A program made the position numbers and the translations under genes. Positions 1 through 9,854 of a stretch of DNA of 64,000 bases are shown in pieces (position 1 is the first letter of the stretch; every line of letters begins with the position of its first letter). The DNA is from Sternotherus odoratus. Lineage: Eukaryota > Chordata > Testudines > Kinosternidae. The stretch spans positions 47,198,193 through 47,262,192 of the forward strand of contig JAVMKO010000005.1 in NCBI GenBank assembly GCA_032164245.1. Reading direction: 5' to 3'. Below the pieces are notes generated by a model. That model made no database searches. It worked only from the letters and a program-made list of their open reading frames with translations, and was not told where the DNA came from.

Positions 1-400
1 GACTAAAGGATCAGATTTCACAGTAACAAAGCTGAAACAGCCAGCAGCTGGCCTTGAGGCATATACTCCTCAACTGCATTAGATTATGATGGGCATCCCT
101 CATGTTGCACCCAAAACGGATTGCATCCCATCCTAGCCTGCTGTTCTCCGTCTTCACGGTAAATTGACATCAAACACTGACTCAGGAAACTGAGGTTGGA
201 GGGAACGGTATTAACGTTAAAGGGATTAATCCCACATCTCGTCACGCTTCCTCTGCTCTGCTTTGTTTTATAGTGCCTCATTTTGATTTTGTGTTCAAAA
301 TCCAGGCTAGGGCAGGCTGAGAGCTACACAGGCAGAAGACACACAGCTCTGCATAATGTAAAATGAACTATAGGCAAAGAGAGCCAGAAGCCCTAGCTTC

Positions 401-437
<37 letters not shown>

Positions 438-885
438 CACACGCATACTGGGTGCCTGAGATTTGGGCACAGGCATACAGTATGTCTGAGACACCGACCA
501 AGGGAAGTGAAATCATGAAGTGAGCGAGGTGGGGAACCTGGGTGATGGATCCATTAGAACAACTGGAGTGGAGTTGATGGACAAATGCAAATGCAAACCT
601 TTAACTGCTGAGCAAATCAGTCTGGCTCACTTGTGCATTTGTCTTTTTGCAGCAAGCACTCACATGGCTTAACCAATTAGGTGAATCTTCCCCATCCTGT
701 GAGAACTGTAGCTCAGTAACTCAGTACATTGGAGCTTTGAACTAGAAGCCACTTGGTTTGCAGGGCAGCCACTCTAGCAGATGAAGTGAATCGAGTCCCT
801 GCTGTGCTGAGCTAGTGGAGAAACACATCTTGTCTCAGCTGGAAATTGCTCTTATACACAGGCCTCTCAACACACTAGAAAAATA
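1..885. other. No gene recognised; unique-looking sequence
   Basis: I see no coding frame with family resemblance, no RNA gene and no transposon ends here. The only clear structure is the AG microsatellite listed separately. Base composition is ordinary, in contrast to the GC-rich element that follows. Confidence 0.5.
404..433. repeat. (AG)n microsatellite, 15 units
   Basis: An uninterrupted run of 15 AG dinucleotides. It explains the serine-leucine run seen in the opposite-strand translation, which is therefore not a protein. Confidence 0.95.
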
Positions 886-942
886 ACCTAAACCGGTGTT
901 TCTCAAATGCAGCCACGGTGGCCGCATGCAGTCACCGGGGGC

Positions 943-1070
943 CAGCGCCGGCGACAGGAGGGTACTACGGGTACAGCTGTACCGGGACTCGGACTTAAGG
1001 GGGCCCCCTTAAGTCCGGGGCCCGGTACACAGCTGTACCCGTAGTCGTTCCTCCTTGTCGCCGGGCCTGC
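943..1070. repeat. Foldback end of the GC-rich hAT
   Basis: About 128 bases form a long hairpin. The terminal repeat, then TACTACGGGTACAGCTGTAC and GGACTTAAGGGGG, are each followed in reverse complement, ending near CTTGTCGCCGGGCCTG, itself an inverted copy of the transposon end. The same foldback is found at 26222-26336 and 52041-52169, so it belongs to the element and not to this locus. Confidence 0.8.
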
Positions 1071-1916
1071 TCCCGGAGCCTCAGTGGTGCGCCGCTGAGG
1101 CTCCGGAAGAGCAGCGAAAGGCGCCCAGGGAAAGGTGCTGGGAGCAGCTTCCCCCACGGGGAGCTCAGACGCCCGACGCTGAGGCTCCGGGCGAGTGGGG
1201 GAAGGCTTTGGGTAGGTAGGGGGAGGGGCTCCTCCGGCGGGGGCGGGGTGGGGGAACAGCTCCTGGCCCTCTCCCGCTCTCCCAGAGGCTCAGCTGCGAG
1301 CGCCTGAGCTCCCAGTGAGGAAGGCTGTTCCCGGCCCCTCCCCCGCCTTCCCCGCTCTCCCAGAGCCGCAGCGTGCCACGCGGGGCTGCGCGCTCCTCTG
1401 GGAGAGCAGTGCAGCCTGTTTAGTTCCCGCCTGGCCGCCAGCGTGGTAAGGGGCCTGGGGTCGGGCTGGGGGGTGCTTAAAGCACAGGGGGGCCCATGGG
1501 CAGTCAGGGGGCTGTTGGATGGGGCTCTCGCGCTCCTGCGGCTGGTCACAGCAGCGGCGTCTCCATCGCCAGCCGCAGGGTCTTGTGCGGGTCCGGGGGG
1601 GGAAGGGCGCGCGGGGGCCGGAGGGGGGGAGGGAGAGCAGCAAGGGCGGCTCGCGCCGCTCCCGGGCTCTCGCTCTCTCGGGCCGCGGCTCGCGCTCCCG
1701 CAGGACCCCGCCGGGCACGAGAGCGCAGCGAATCGCGAGCACCAGCAGCGAGCGCCCAGGCGGTGACAATGCTCGGAGGCTCGCACTGCCCCCAGCCGCT
1801 CTCAGCTGGGGGGGGGGGGTTGGGGGAGAGCGCCGGCTAGGCTGGGCTTGGCTAAGCGCCCTCCCTGCTGCAGTAACCAGTTACAGCGAGGGGAAGGGGC
1901 GGGCACAGCGGGACAT

Positions 1917-2366
1917 TTAAATCACAGCACCGGAGTGGGGGCGGGTACCGGGGATCCTTCCACCCGCGCACACTCGGCCCTCCCACTTCTCAGGCCAAGA
2001 TTGCTGTATTGCGGCGCGCAGGTCAGGGTTAACGTAGCCCCAGGGAGCTGCGATCTCTCCTAGCAGGACTCCAAACCAGGCCAGGGAGATGTAAAGGCGG
2101 AGCATGGAGCAATCGGAGAGCGAGCGCCGCTCCGCGGGGGCTGGGGCCAGCAACCGTGGCTGGGGAGACCCGTGGCGGGAGCCAATGGCAGCCGAGCGGG
2201 GGGAGGCGGGGCAGCCGCGGAGCGCTGAGCCCACCGGAGCCGGGAGCGACGCTGTGGCCGCCGCTGTCACGGGCGAGACACCTGCGGGCCAGCCACCGGG
2301 GAGCGCGCGGGGCGGGGGGCGGGGCAGGAGCCGGAGTCTGAGAGACTTGTGGATAGGCAGCTCCAC
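1917..2366 (-). other. Open frame in hAT cargo; possible captured 5' exon
   Basis: A 149-codon minus-strand frame lies in the CpG-rich cargo. From the internal ATG near 2104 the translation starts MLRLYISLAWFGVLLG, which has the shape of a signal peptide (short N-region, hydrophobic core, small residues). A CCAAT box and GC boxes lie upstream on the same strand. Copy 2 keeps the downstream residues (25241-25379, plus strand) but lacks this ATG segment. I do not recognise the protein. It could be a first exon captured from a host gene with its CpG-island promoter, or chance in GC-rich DNA. Confidence 0.25.
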
Positions 2367-3729
2367 GCCGGAACCAGTCGCACCCCCACCCCAGGTATGT
2401 CTGGTAGCCGGTGGGGAGGAGGCCAGGCGGGCGGGGAGGGGGGCAGAAGACTAGGCTGGATGGGGTGGACGAGGCATGGGTGCGGGAGGGAAAGAGGTTT
2501 GGGTGGGGAGGAGGCTGAGCTGGGCGGGTCAGGCATGGGGGCAGGAGGCTGGGTTAAGGAGGGGGGGAGAAGGTTAGGTTCGGTGGGGTGGGCTGGGCCA
2601 GGCAGGGGTGGGGGAGGGAAGGCGGTTAGGAGGCTGGGCGGGGGTAAAGGAATATCACCCCCAACAGCGGGGGTAAAGGAAGATCACCCCCAACAGCGGG
2701 GTGGGCCAGCCAGGCAGGGATGGGTGGGGAGGGGAGGAGGTTAGGCTGGGGGGGGAGGTGGGCCAGGCAGGGGCGGTGTGTTAGAGGCCGCCCGCATGCA
2801 CCACACGCCACCGTGCTACCGCCGACCGTGCCCAGTACCCCCGCGACACGACACCCCCGCTATGCCCGACCGGCAAGGCAGTCCCACGTAGGCCCGGGCG
2901 GCGGGAGACCGGCCCCGGGGGTGGGGTGGGGGGAGGCACAAGCGATCAGAGTAAAGGGCCCCAAAATTTCTGTCGCCGGCCCGGCCGGGGGCTTTTCCTG
3001 TGGCCACAGCCTCTTGTGTAGTAATGGAGGGAGAGGGGTGGTGACAAAGAAGCCCCTCCTCCCCCAGCAGAGGCCCCATTTTGGAGCCACAAACATTGTA
3101 GGAGCAGGCAACTAGTGAGAGTTCCCCACTTTCCTGGGGGAGGTGGGGCTAGGGCTTCAGCCCTGGGGTGGTGGACAGCAGCAGGCTCTGGCCGTGTGGC
3201 AGCGGGTTCGACACCCTAGCCGCAGGGCTTCGTGCTCCAGCCCCGGGCCTCACCCCCCTCATCGTCGCTGGGCCCCTCTGACTCTCTACCTGCCTTCTCA
3301 TCCAGGGCTTAATTTGTCCTGTCCCGTCCCCACCCCCTTCTTGCCGGGGCTGAGTAAGTCTGCTGTGAAAACTGATTATTACCAAATATCACTTTTCCCA
3401 GTAGCAGATTTACTAGGTAACAAGTCTTTTAAAAAAAAAAAAAAAAAAAGCAACCAAAAAAAGTAAAATGTGACGCACCATATTTGGGTTTCTGTATAGG
3501 TACAATAAAAATTAGAGACTTGTACATTATTATTATTATTATTGAGTCTGCAAAAAAAAATCCTACTTAAATAAATGACAATGATTTGGAAATATATATG
3601 TGCATATTTACTTGTTTTTCGTAAATGTAAAGTACTTTAGGAAAACCTGTTAGAGCAGCTGCCAGCAAGAGTTGGTGGCCACACTCCAAAGCCACCAAAA
3701 AATTTGTTCTGAGAACCTCTGACCTAAAC

Positions 3730-4168
3730 TCTTGTTTTGAATCACAGCTTGTAGGCTCTGCATAGAGATACGGCTATTGAAATCCCAATTATCCTCCCCA
3801 ATGTTGATTTAATTATATGCCTGTAATTGAGTTTATTCTGTACAGGAGACAAAAGGTGAAGAAATTCCAGTCAATGACACCTGAGATAAGGGAATGAGCA
3901 AATGGAAAAAACAATGCTAGGTCTTCACATTCAGACCTGCCAGTATTACCGTACATATATAGGGTCTAAAAAAAATCCACTTGATGGGGGCTGGTAGGAG
4001 GCTTTGGTAAACAGTAAGTTAAAATAAATGAAATTTCTAGACCTTAAGGTTAAGGTTATGAAGACAACTTTCCAGATGTAAACCAAATGTTAACCAAAGC
4101 AGACAACATCTTCCTAAGTCTGCAGAAAGGACCGCTCCAGTGGCCTGTGCTGCTCAGGGCTTTTCCAA
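3730..4168. other. No feature recognised
   Basis: AT-rich sequence between two hAT elements. It has many stop codons in all frames and no recognisable repeat ends. Confidence 0.45.
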
Positions 4169-4176
4169 GCTGCAGC

Positions 4177-4321
4177 CAGGGTCGGCTCCAGGCACCAGCC
4201 GCAGAAGCACGTGCCTGGAGCGGCACATTCTAAGGGGCGGCATTCTGGTCAACCGGTGGCTTTTTATTTTTTTTATTTATTTTTTTTGCATGGGGCAACA
4301 AAGTAGGTAGAACCAGCCCTG
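4177..4321. mobile_element. Short hAT MITE (145 bp)
   Basis: The ends are inverted (CAGGGTCGGCTC on the left, GAACCAGCCCTG on the right). The flanking 8-mers GCTGCAGC and CCTGTAGC agree at six of eight positions, consistent with an aged hAT duplication. The interior has a T-rich run and no coding capacity. Confidence 0.72.
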
Positions 4322-4329
4322 CCTGTAGC

Positions 4330-5000
4330 AGTGGAAACCAAAATGATCTAGTCTGTTATCACTGCTGCTATTAAGAACTTGTGGGCAAAAGTAAAACTGA
4401 GGAGAGTCAGGTCAGTTTCATTTTGCTGCCTTTCAAGAGGCAAGAGGCTAGTGCACCTTTGACTGGTCCGCTGATCTCCAGTTGGGTTCAAGAGAAGACA
4501 CGTAGGCCATGTAAATGGTCAGTCACAAAAGGACCAGAAGACTGAGAGCACAAAGAGCAAGAAAAGGGGCAGGTGACAGCTGCCGGATAGTCAGGAAAGC
4601 TGGCCTTCTGAGCCAGAGAGCCAGTGGCAGCAGGCTAAAGCGAGCGGAGTTGTTGGACTGGGTTTTAGGTACAAGAGTCATGAGGGTGGTCACTCAGGCC
4701 GATGGCTGGCAGTGTGGGTCCCTGGAATCAGGGCAGAAAGGAACAGGGACTTGTGTGCAGGTGAGCTCATGGAGAGGTGAAAGTGATGCCCATGGAGAGG
4801 TGACCGGAAAATCACGGTACCTTTATACATTTTACTGTGGGAACTGAGAGAATCCTTTTACCATGAGGGCTCTATGGACTATTGTACATGTACATGATTA
4901 AATTATGCCTCAAGGCGGGACTGAACTGGACATTGAGAGAGACAGTACTCTTTTTATAACTGAGGGGAAATTGAGTCAAGCACATCTGTCATGCCCCATC
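4330..5000. other. No feature recognised
   Basis: A 110-codon open frame at 4515-4847 has no recognisable family features and ordinary composition. I treat it as chance. Confidence 0.4.
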
Positions 5001-5002
5001 TT

Positions 5003-5965
5003 AGAACACAAGAACAGCCATACTGGGTCCGACCAAAGGTCCATCAATCCCAGTATCCTGTCCTCTGTCAGTGGCCAATGGCAGATGCCCCAAAGGGAAT
5101 GAACAGTTATCATCAATCATGTCACCCAATCCCAGCTTCTAGCAAACAGGCTAACATTCTAGCAAACATTCCTGCCCATCCTGGCTATCGATGGACCTAT
5201 CTTCCATGAATCTATCTAGCTCCCTTTTGAACCCTGTTATAGTATTGACCTTCAGAACACCCTCTGGCAAGGAGTTCCAGAGGTTGACAGTGCGTTGCAT
5301 GAAAAAATAGTTGTTTGTGTTTGTGTTAAACCTGCTACCTATTAATTTCATTTCGGGGCTCCTTGTTCTTGTATTATGAAAAGGAGTAAATAACATTTCT
5401 TTATTTACTTTCTCTATGCCACTCATGATTTTATAGACTTCTATCATATTCCCTCTTTTCCAATCTGAAATGTCCCAGTCTTATTAATCTCTCCTCATAT
5501 GGAAACTGTTCTATACCCCTAATCATTTTGTTGCCCTTTTCTGAACCTTTTACAATTCCAATATATCTTTCTTGAGATGGGACAACCACAGTTTTCAAGG
5601 TGTGGACATACCATGGATTTATATAGAGGCAATATGATATTTTCTGTCTTATTATCTATCCCTTTCTTGATGATTCCCAACATTCTGTTAACTTTTTTGA
5701 CTGCCGCTGCACACTGAGTGGATGTTTTCAGAAAACTATCCACAATGACTCCAAGATCTCTTTCTTGAGAGGTAACAGCTAATTTAGACCCCATCATTTT
5801 ATAGGTATAGTTCGGATTATGTTTTCCAATGTGCATTACTTTGCATTTATCAACATTAAATTTCATCTGCCATTTTGTTGCCAGTTTTATGAGATCCTTT
5901 TGTAGCTCTTCACAGTCTGCCTGGGACTTAACTATCTTGAGTAGTTTTGTATCTTGCCACTGTAG
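5003..5965 (-). mobile_element. CR1-type LINE, 5'-truncated
   Basis: The left edge carries the standard CR1 3'-UTR text seen throughout turtles and birds (ACAAGAACAGCCATACTGGG, then 'GTCCATCAATCCCAGTATCC'). Reading leftward on the minus strand are the late reverse-transcriptase region (5519-5866; FNVDKCKVMHIGK, ERDLGVIVD) and the C-terminus (5151-5447; YFFMQRTVNLWNSLPEGV, FKRELDRFME). These are hallmark CR1/L3 pol motifs. Stops and frame changes separate the pieces, so it is dead. Confidence 0.9.
5151..5866 (-). pseudogene. CR1 pol C-terminal remnant
   Basis: Two minus-strand pieces in different frames cover the end of the CR1 reverse transcriptase and the conserved C-terminal tail. The catalytic palm, endonuclease and ORF1 are absent, as expected of a 5'-truncated LINE. 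The break between the pieces is near 5450-5520. The longer piece is 115 codons; an intact CR1 pol is roughly 900-1,000 residues. Confidence 0.85.
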
Positions 5966-8900
5966 GATGCTCCAGGTTGGGGTTTGCCTTATTACAGGAT
6001 TGTAACAGACAGGCTACCTGAACAATGCTGTGAAAGACCAATGTCATGTTAGTTTCATGCTATTTGCGGGGTGGGGTGGGGGAGGGAGCTGGGAGAGGAT
6101 AAGCTGTTTATCAAACACCTACCAACTAGAAGCTGATAAGAAGGATCAAGAACCTGACTAGGGTTGAGGCAAAGCAGTCGGATAGGAATTCTGTCATGCT
6201 GCTCTTTCCAAGAAGTTGTGTAAGGGGTGAAAATGAAGATGCCTCCTCACCGGGGTATTGATCCTGGACGATGATGTCTTTCCCATCTTTTATATCAATC
6301 TGGCTAATAAGTTCTCTCTTCTGGCTACTGTGTAGATATGAAACAGGGAGGTAAAAGATGGATCGGAATAAGGTACAAAGGAAGAGTATGGCACAGACAG
6401 ATTTCAGGGGAAGAAGATATATATGGAGAGGAGGTAGAGAACACAATGCCAGGAAAGGGGAGAAAGGCATTCTGCACCCTGCCTAGCAGATGTTGGGTAA
6501 GTTTTTCGAGCTCCGCATATTATATCACTGTGTATCTGCTGGTGTCTTCAAACTGCATTATCCCCCTCCAAAAATAGCATTTATTTGTAGAGCTACTCAT
6601 CCTGATCCAGGTCCAACACATCTCAAGAGAGGTATAATAGGAAGGATTCCATTTATACCAGGACTCTTGAGCTCTGAAGCAAACTTCCCAGGTCTCTCTG
6701 GCACTCCATTGTAGCAGGCACAGCAGAGATTCAGCAGCAGCCTCAGATAAATTCAGAGATGGAATCCAGAAAAATCTTTCACATGAAAAGTGAATACAAT
6801 TGGTTTGGCATTCCTTACATTCATTTTCATTTTCAAATCAAACTTATTTTACATGGCACTCAGATTTCCAATGGGCTGCAGATGTCTATGCCTGGCCAGT
6901 ACAAACATTGTAGAATCTGTTTGGGTGGTGGGGGAGAGGTTCGACGGTCTAGGCAGCTTCAGTGGGGACAGTTTGGGTTTCTGGCACCCAGAAGACACAG
7001 GAAGTAGCCAGAACATGGTCAGGCAAATAATGGCAATAAGTAGGAGATGCATCTCCTCATGCCCTCCTCCCTCAGGACAGGAATGGAGGAGCTGAGGTGA
7101 AATATCCCTTGTGGTCTTGAATTCCTAATGAACACAATTAAAACAACCTCAACTAAAACAAAACAAAAACATAATTTTCCATTCAGGAAGAGGATGAGGG
7201 AAACAAAGATCACCTGTGACAGATATTAGCCATGTGGCTAGATGAACTTCTGGAACAGGCTCAGATTCTCTGGTGACGAGGGTAGTGTAAGAATGTGTAT
7301 AGAATAGAGCAGTTTTACCCCAAAAATTCTTGATAGCAATCAGCTGCCCCCTTGCCACTCCCACATCCAACAGTGATGAATGCACATATTATCTGAATGT
7401 TTCCATTAGCTAACAGCAATGAAATAATTAAAGCTAACAACAGAATGTCATTAGGCTTCAGAGTCAACGATTCAATTAAGTTGTATGGGAGGAGGAAGTT
7501 CATACACCTGCTGCTTCAGGCTGTTTGCAGACTCAGCAAGATAACATTGCATTCACGCAGTCTACATATGGAAGATTTCTTCACAACCCTGAGGACTTGA
7601 AATACAACTCGTTTTTTAAAAAATATAAAGGTTAGATTTGGAAACATAATTTTAAGGCAAAGAGAAATTCGACAGCTACAGATTACATGGGACTCTGTAA
7701 GAACGAACAATGGCAATGGGAGCTCCTGGGTACTACAGTCATTGTCAGCGGGAGTGGGATCAGCACAAAAAATGGCACTGGATCACTGAGTGGAAGAATG
7801 GGTAGAGCAATGATTGGAGTGTAGTGTCCACTACTTGAGTGCTAGTTTCTAAAGACAGGAGTTATTCCTGGGAGTGACATAAAAGTGCCACCCATGGAGA
7901 TTAATAGCACTAACCAAAATATATACAGAAAAAGGCCTTTAATCTTGGAACCTATAAAAAGCCTGAGTGACAGAGCTGCTAGAGCAGACAAGAATCTTAA
8001 ATCACTAGGCAGTTAAAATTTTTATCTGTGAATAATTTAATTGAAGGCCGGATGGAAGGAAGCTGACAAGCACCAGTGGAAGAGCAGAACCTGAGAGGTA
8101 CCAGCTACAAAGGAAAGTCAGACAGATTCCCAGCAGGTAAAGGATCAGAAAGGGTGGTGGGGTTTTTTTGGGGGGGAGGGGGGAGGGGAGGAGGGAAGAA
8201 ACTTCAGTGACTCAACTGAAGCCAGATATACTTGTCTAGAGAATAATGAGAAGATGTTTTTAAGTGTATTCAGATGCTGAAATCCAAGTCAGGAATGCTC
8301 AGGAAAACTTTTGACATCACCCGAGATTATTAGTAATCATAAAAACCCCACAGGGGAGCAGAAGAGAAAAAGTGGTGGGGATTTAATCTTGTGAAAGTTT
8401 AGGAACAGATGGACGCCCATTCTCTTCCATACAGAAAGAAATATCCAAATCAAAACAGCAGCAGACCTTACAGAATAAATTCAAACGCACAACCCAAGCC
8501 TCAGGTCTGATACCGTCTCAGCTTCCTTCAATCACCAGGTTGAAACAGATGCCCTTCCTTCCCCCACACCTCTTATAAATGGAAACATAAGGCTAAGAAT
8601 CTGTTCAGAAGCTAATCCTCATCTCCGATATCATGCTGTGTCCCATTGGACTGCTATCCCTCCTTTCTTACTTGATCACTTTTTTTCAACTCCATCTGAC
8701 ACAGCTGGCAAATTTAGGGTAAAGGGAAGCTATCTGAAAAATATTTTTTATCCAGTGGTTTATCCAGTGGTTGGCTGACCAGTTTCAAACCATGAAATCT
8801 ACAAAATCTGAAATACAGCATTATCCCTGCTGATGACTGAGAATCCATGTGGGTAACCAGGGTACATAATGTCTGCATGGTTCTGGGATATCCCTGAGAA

Positions 8901-9261
8901 GCTTAGAGGGAGTGTGAATGTCATTAAAAATTTCCCTTCCACATCCCAACAGGCTGAACCATTACCATTTTAGCATTTTGGAAAACACTTGCACAACAGC
9001 AAAAGCAGCCTCACAGTAGGAAATCTCCAGCAGGGAGACAACAATCCAACAACAAATAGGACATGCAGTATCAATGGGAAGTGAACTCTGAGCTGTCAGG
9101 ACAGATGCAAAAGCCCTTGGTGGTGGTGTGGGACGATGTATTTGTCTAGCAACCTCAAGCACAGGCAGAGGTTTGAGAGCAGTGAAAGGGGGCTCATGTT
9201 AACTTGAAGCAGAATCATTTGTCCATCTAATACTTCAGGAGGGCTGGGGGGAGGGATAATA
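5966..9261. other. Repeat-poor interval, no gene recognised
   Basis: I see no transposon ends, LINE motifs or RNA genes. Several open frames of 60-114 codons overlap on both strands without family features. A purine-rich G-run tract is at about 8160-8200. The stretch could hold non-coding regulatory sequence or very old repeats that I cannot recognise by eye. Confidence 0.4.
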
Positions 9262-9852
9262 CAGTAAAACCTCCATTTAACGGACTAATTCGGGGAAGGG
9301 GGTGTCCGTTAAATGAAAAAGTCCGTTATTTAATAAAAAAAAAAAAAGAGCTGTCGGAGCAGCAGCCCGCCAGCCACAGGGTCAGGGTGGCAGCTCCGCA
9401 GCCCGCCCGCTGCCTGGACCCGGGCGGCAGCCGGGAGCCGGCAGCCAGCCCGCCCGGGTCCCGGCTGCTGGGACCTGGGCGGCAGCCGGGACCCGTCAGC
9501 CAGCCCACCCAGGGCCCGGCTGCTGGGAGCCGTCAGCCAGCCTGCCCGGGTCCCGGCTGCTGGGACCCAGGTGGGAGCCAGGAGCCAGCCCGCCCGCAGG
9601 CTGGAGCCGGCAGCCAGCCTGCCCGCTGCCTGGACCCAGGCGGCAGCCGGGAGCCGGCAGCCAGCCCGCCCGCTGCCTGGACCCAGGCGGCAGCCGGCAG
9701 CCAGCCCACCCGCTGCCGTGACCCGGGCAGCAGCCGGGAGCCGGCAGCCAGCCCGCCAGAAATGGATCAGGAATGCATCAGCTTGCTCAGAAATTTTGTC
9801 CGTTGCATCCGAAGTCCGTTAAATCGAGGTCCGTTAAATCGAGGGTTTACTG
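9262..9852. mobile_element. Tigger/pogo-like MITE, copy 1
   Basis: The ends are inverted: CAGTAAAACCTCCATTTAAC on the left and GAGGGTTTACTG on the right. They are flanked by TA (9260-9261 and 9853-9854), the target duplication of the Tc1/mariner superfamily. The end sequence matches the pogo/Tigger type. There is no transposase; the interior is a GC-rich minisatellite. A second copy in opposite orientation is at 37353-37947. Confidence 0.85.
9395..9760. repeat. GC-rich minisatellite in Tigger MITE
   Basis: Variable tandem units built from CAGCCGGGAGCCGGCAGCC followed by AGCCCGCC-type and GGACCCGGGCGG-type blocks. The repeats lack stops, which accounts for the 158-codon plus-strand frame at 9387-9863. 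I do not regard that frame as a gene. Confidence 0.85.
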
Positions 9853-9854
9853 TA

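Larger units (their letters stand above)
943..2984 (+). mobile_element. GC-rich hAT element, copy 1, nested
   Basis: A 2,042-bp element lies inside the outer hAT, flanked by the exact 8-bp duplication CCGGGGGC at 935-942 and 2985-2992. The ends are a 15-bp inverted repeat of the CAGGGCCGGCGACAG type with one or two changes. Copies with the same ends are at 24287-26336 (inverted relative to this one) and 52041-53858. There is no transposase frame. The interior (about 1071-2880) is extremely GC- and CpG-rich, has a CCAAT box near 2182 and many GC boxes, and is shared with copy 2 but apparently not with copy 3. The long open frames here are what GC-rich, stop-poor DNA gives by chance, except possibly the one at 1917-2366. 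Confidence 0.88.
894..3721. mobile_element. hAT-type DNA transposon (outer), interrupted
   Basis: The element is bounded by an exact 8-bp target duplication, ACCTAAAC, at 886-893 and 3722-3729. The ends are imperfect inverted repeats (CGGTGTTTCTCA on the left, TGAGAACCTCTG on the right). Eight-base duplications with CAGNG-like ends are typical of the hAT superfamily. The outer 40-60 bases match the element at 44994-45763 in opposite orientation, so the two are one family. No transposase is visible, so it is non-autonomous. Most of its length is a second hAT inserted at 943-2984; the rest (2993-3721) starts GC-rich and ends AT-rich, with a poly-A run near 3430. Confidence 0.85.

Noticed and set aside
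1496..1920. Long overlapping plus-strand frames in GC-rich DNA, 107-133 codons
   Set aside because: Three frames are open at once in CpG-rich transposon cargo with low stop-codon density; no domain, and composition is biased to Arg, Gly, Ala and Pro in all frames.
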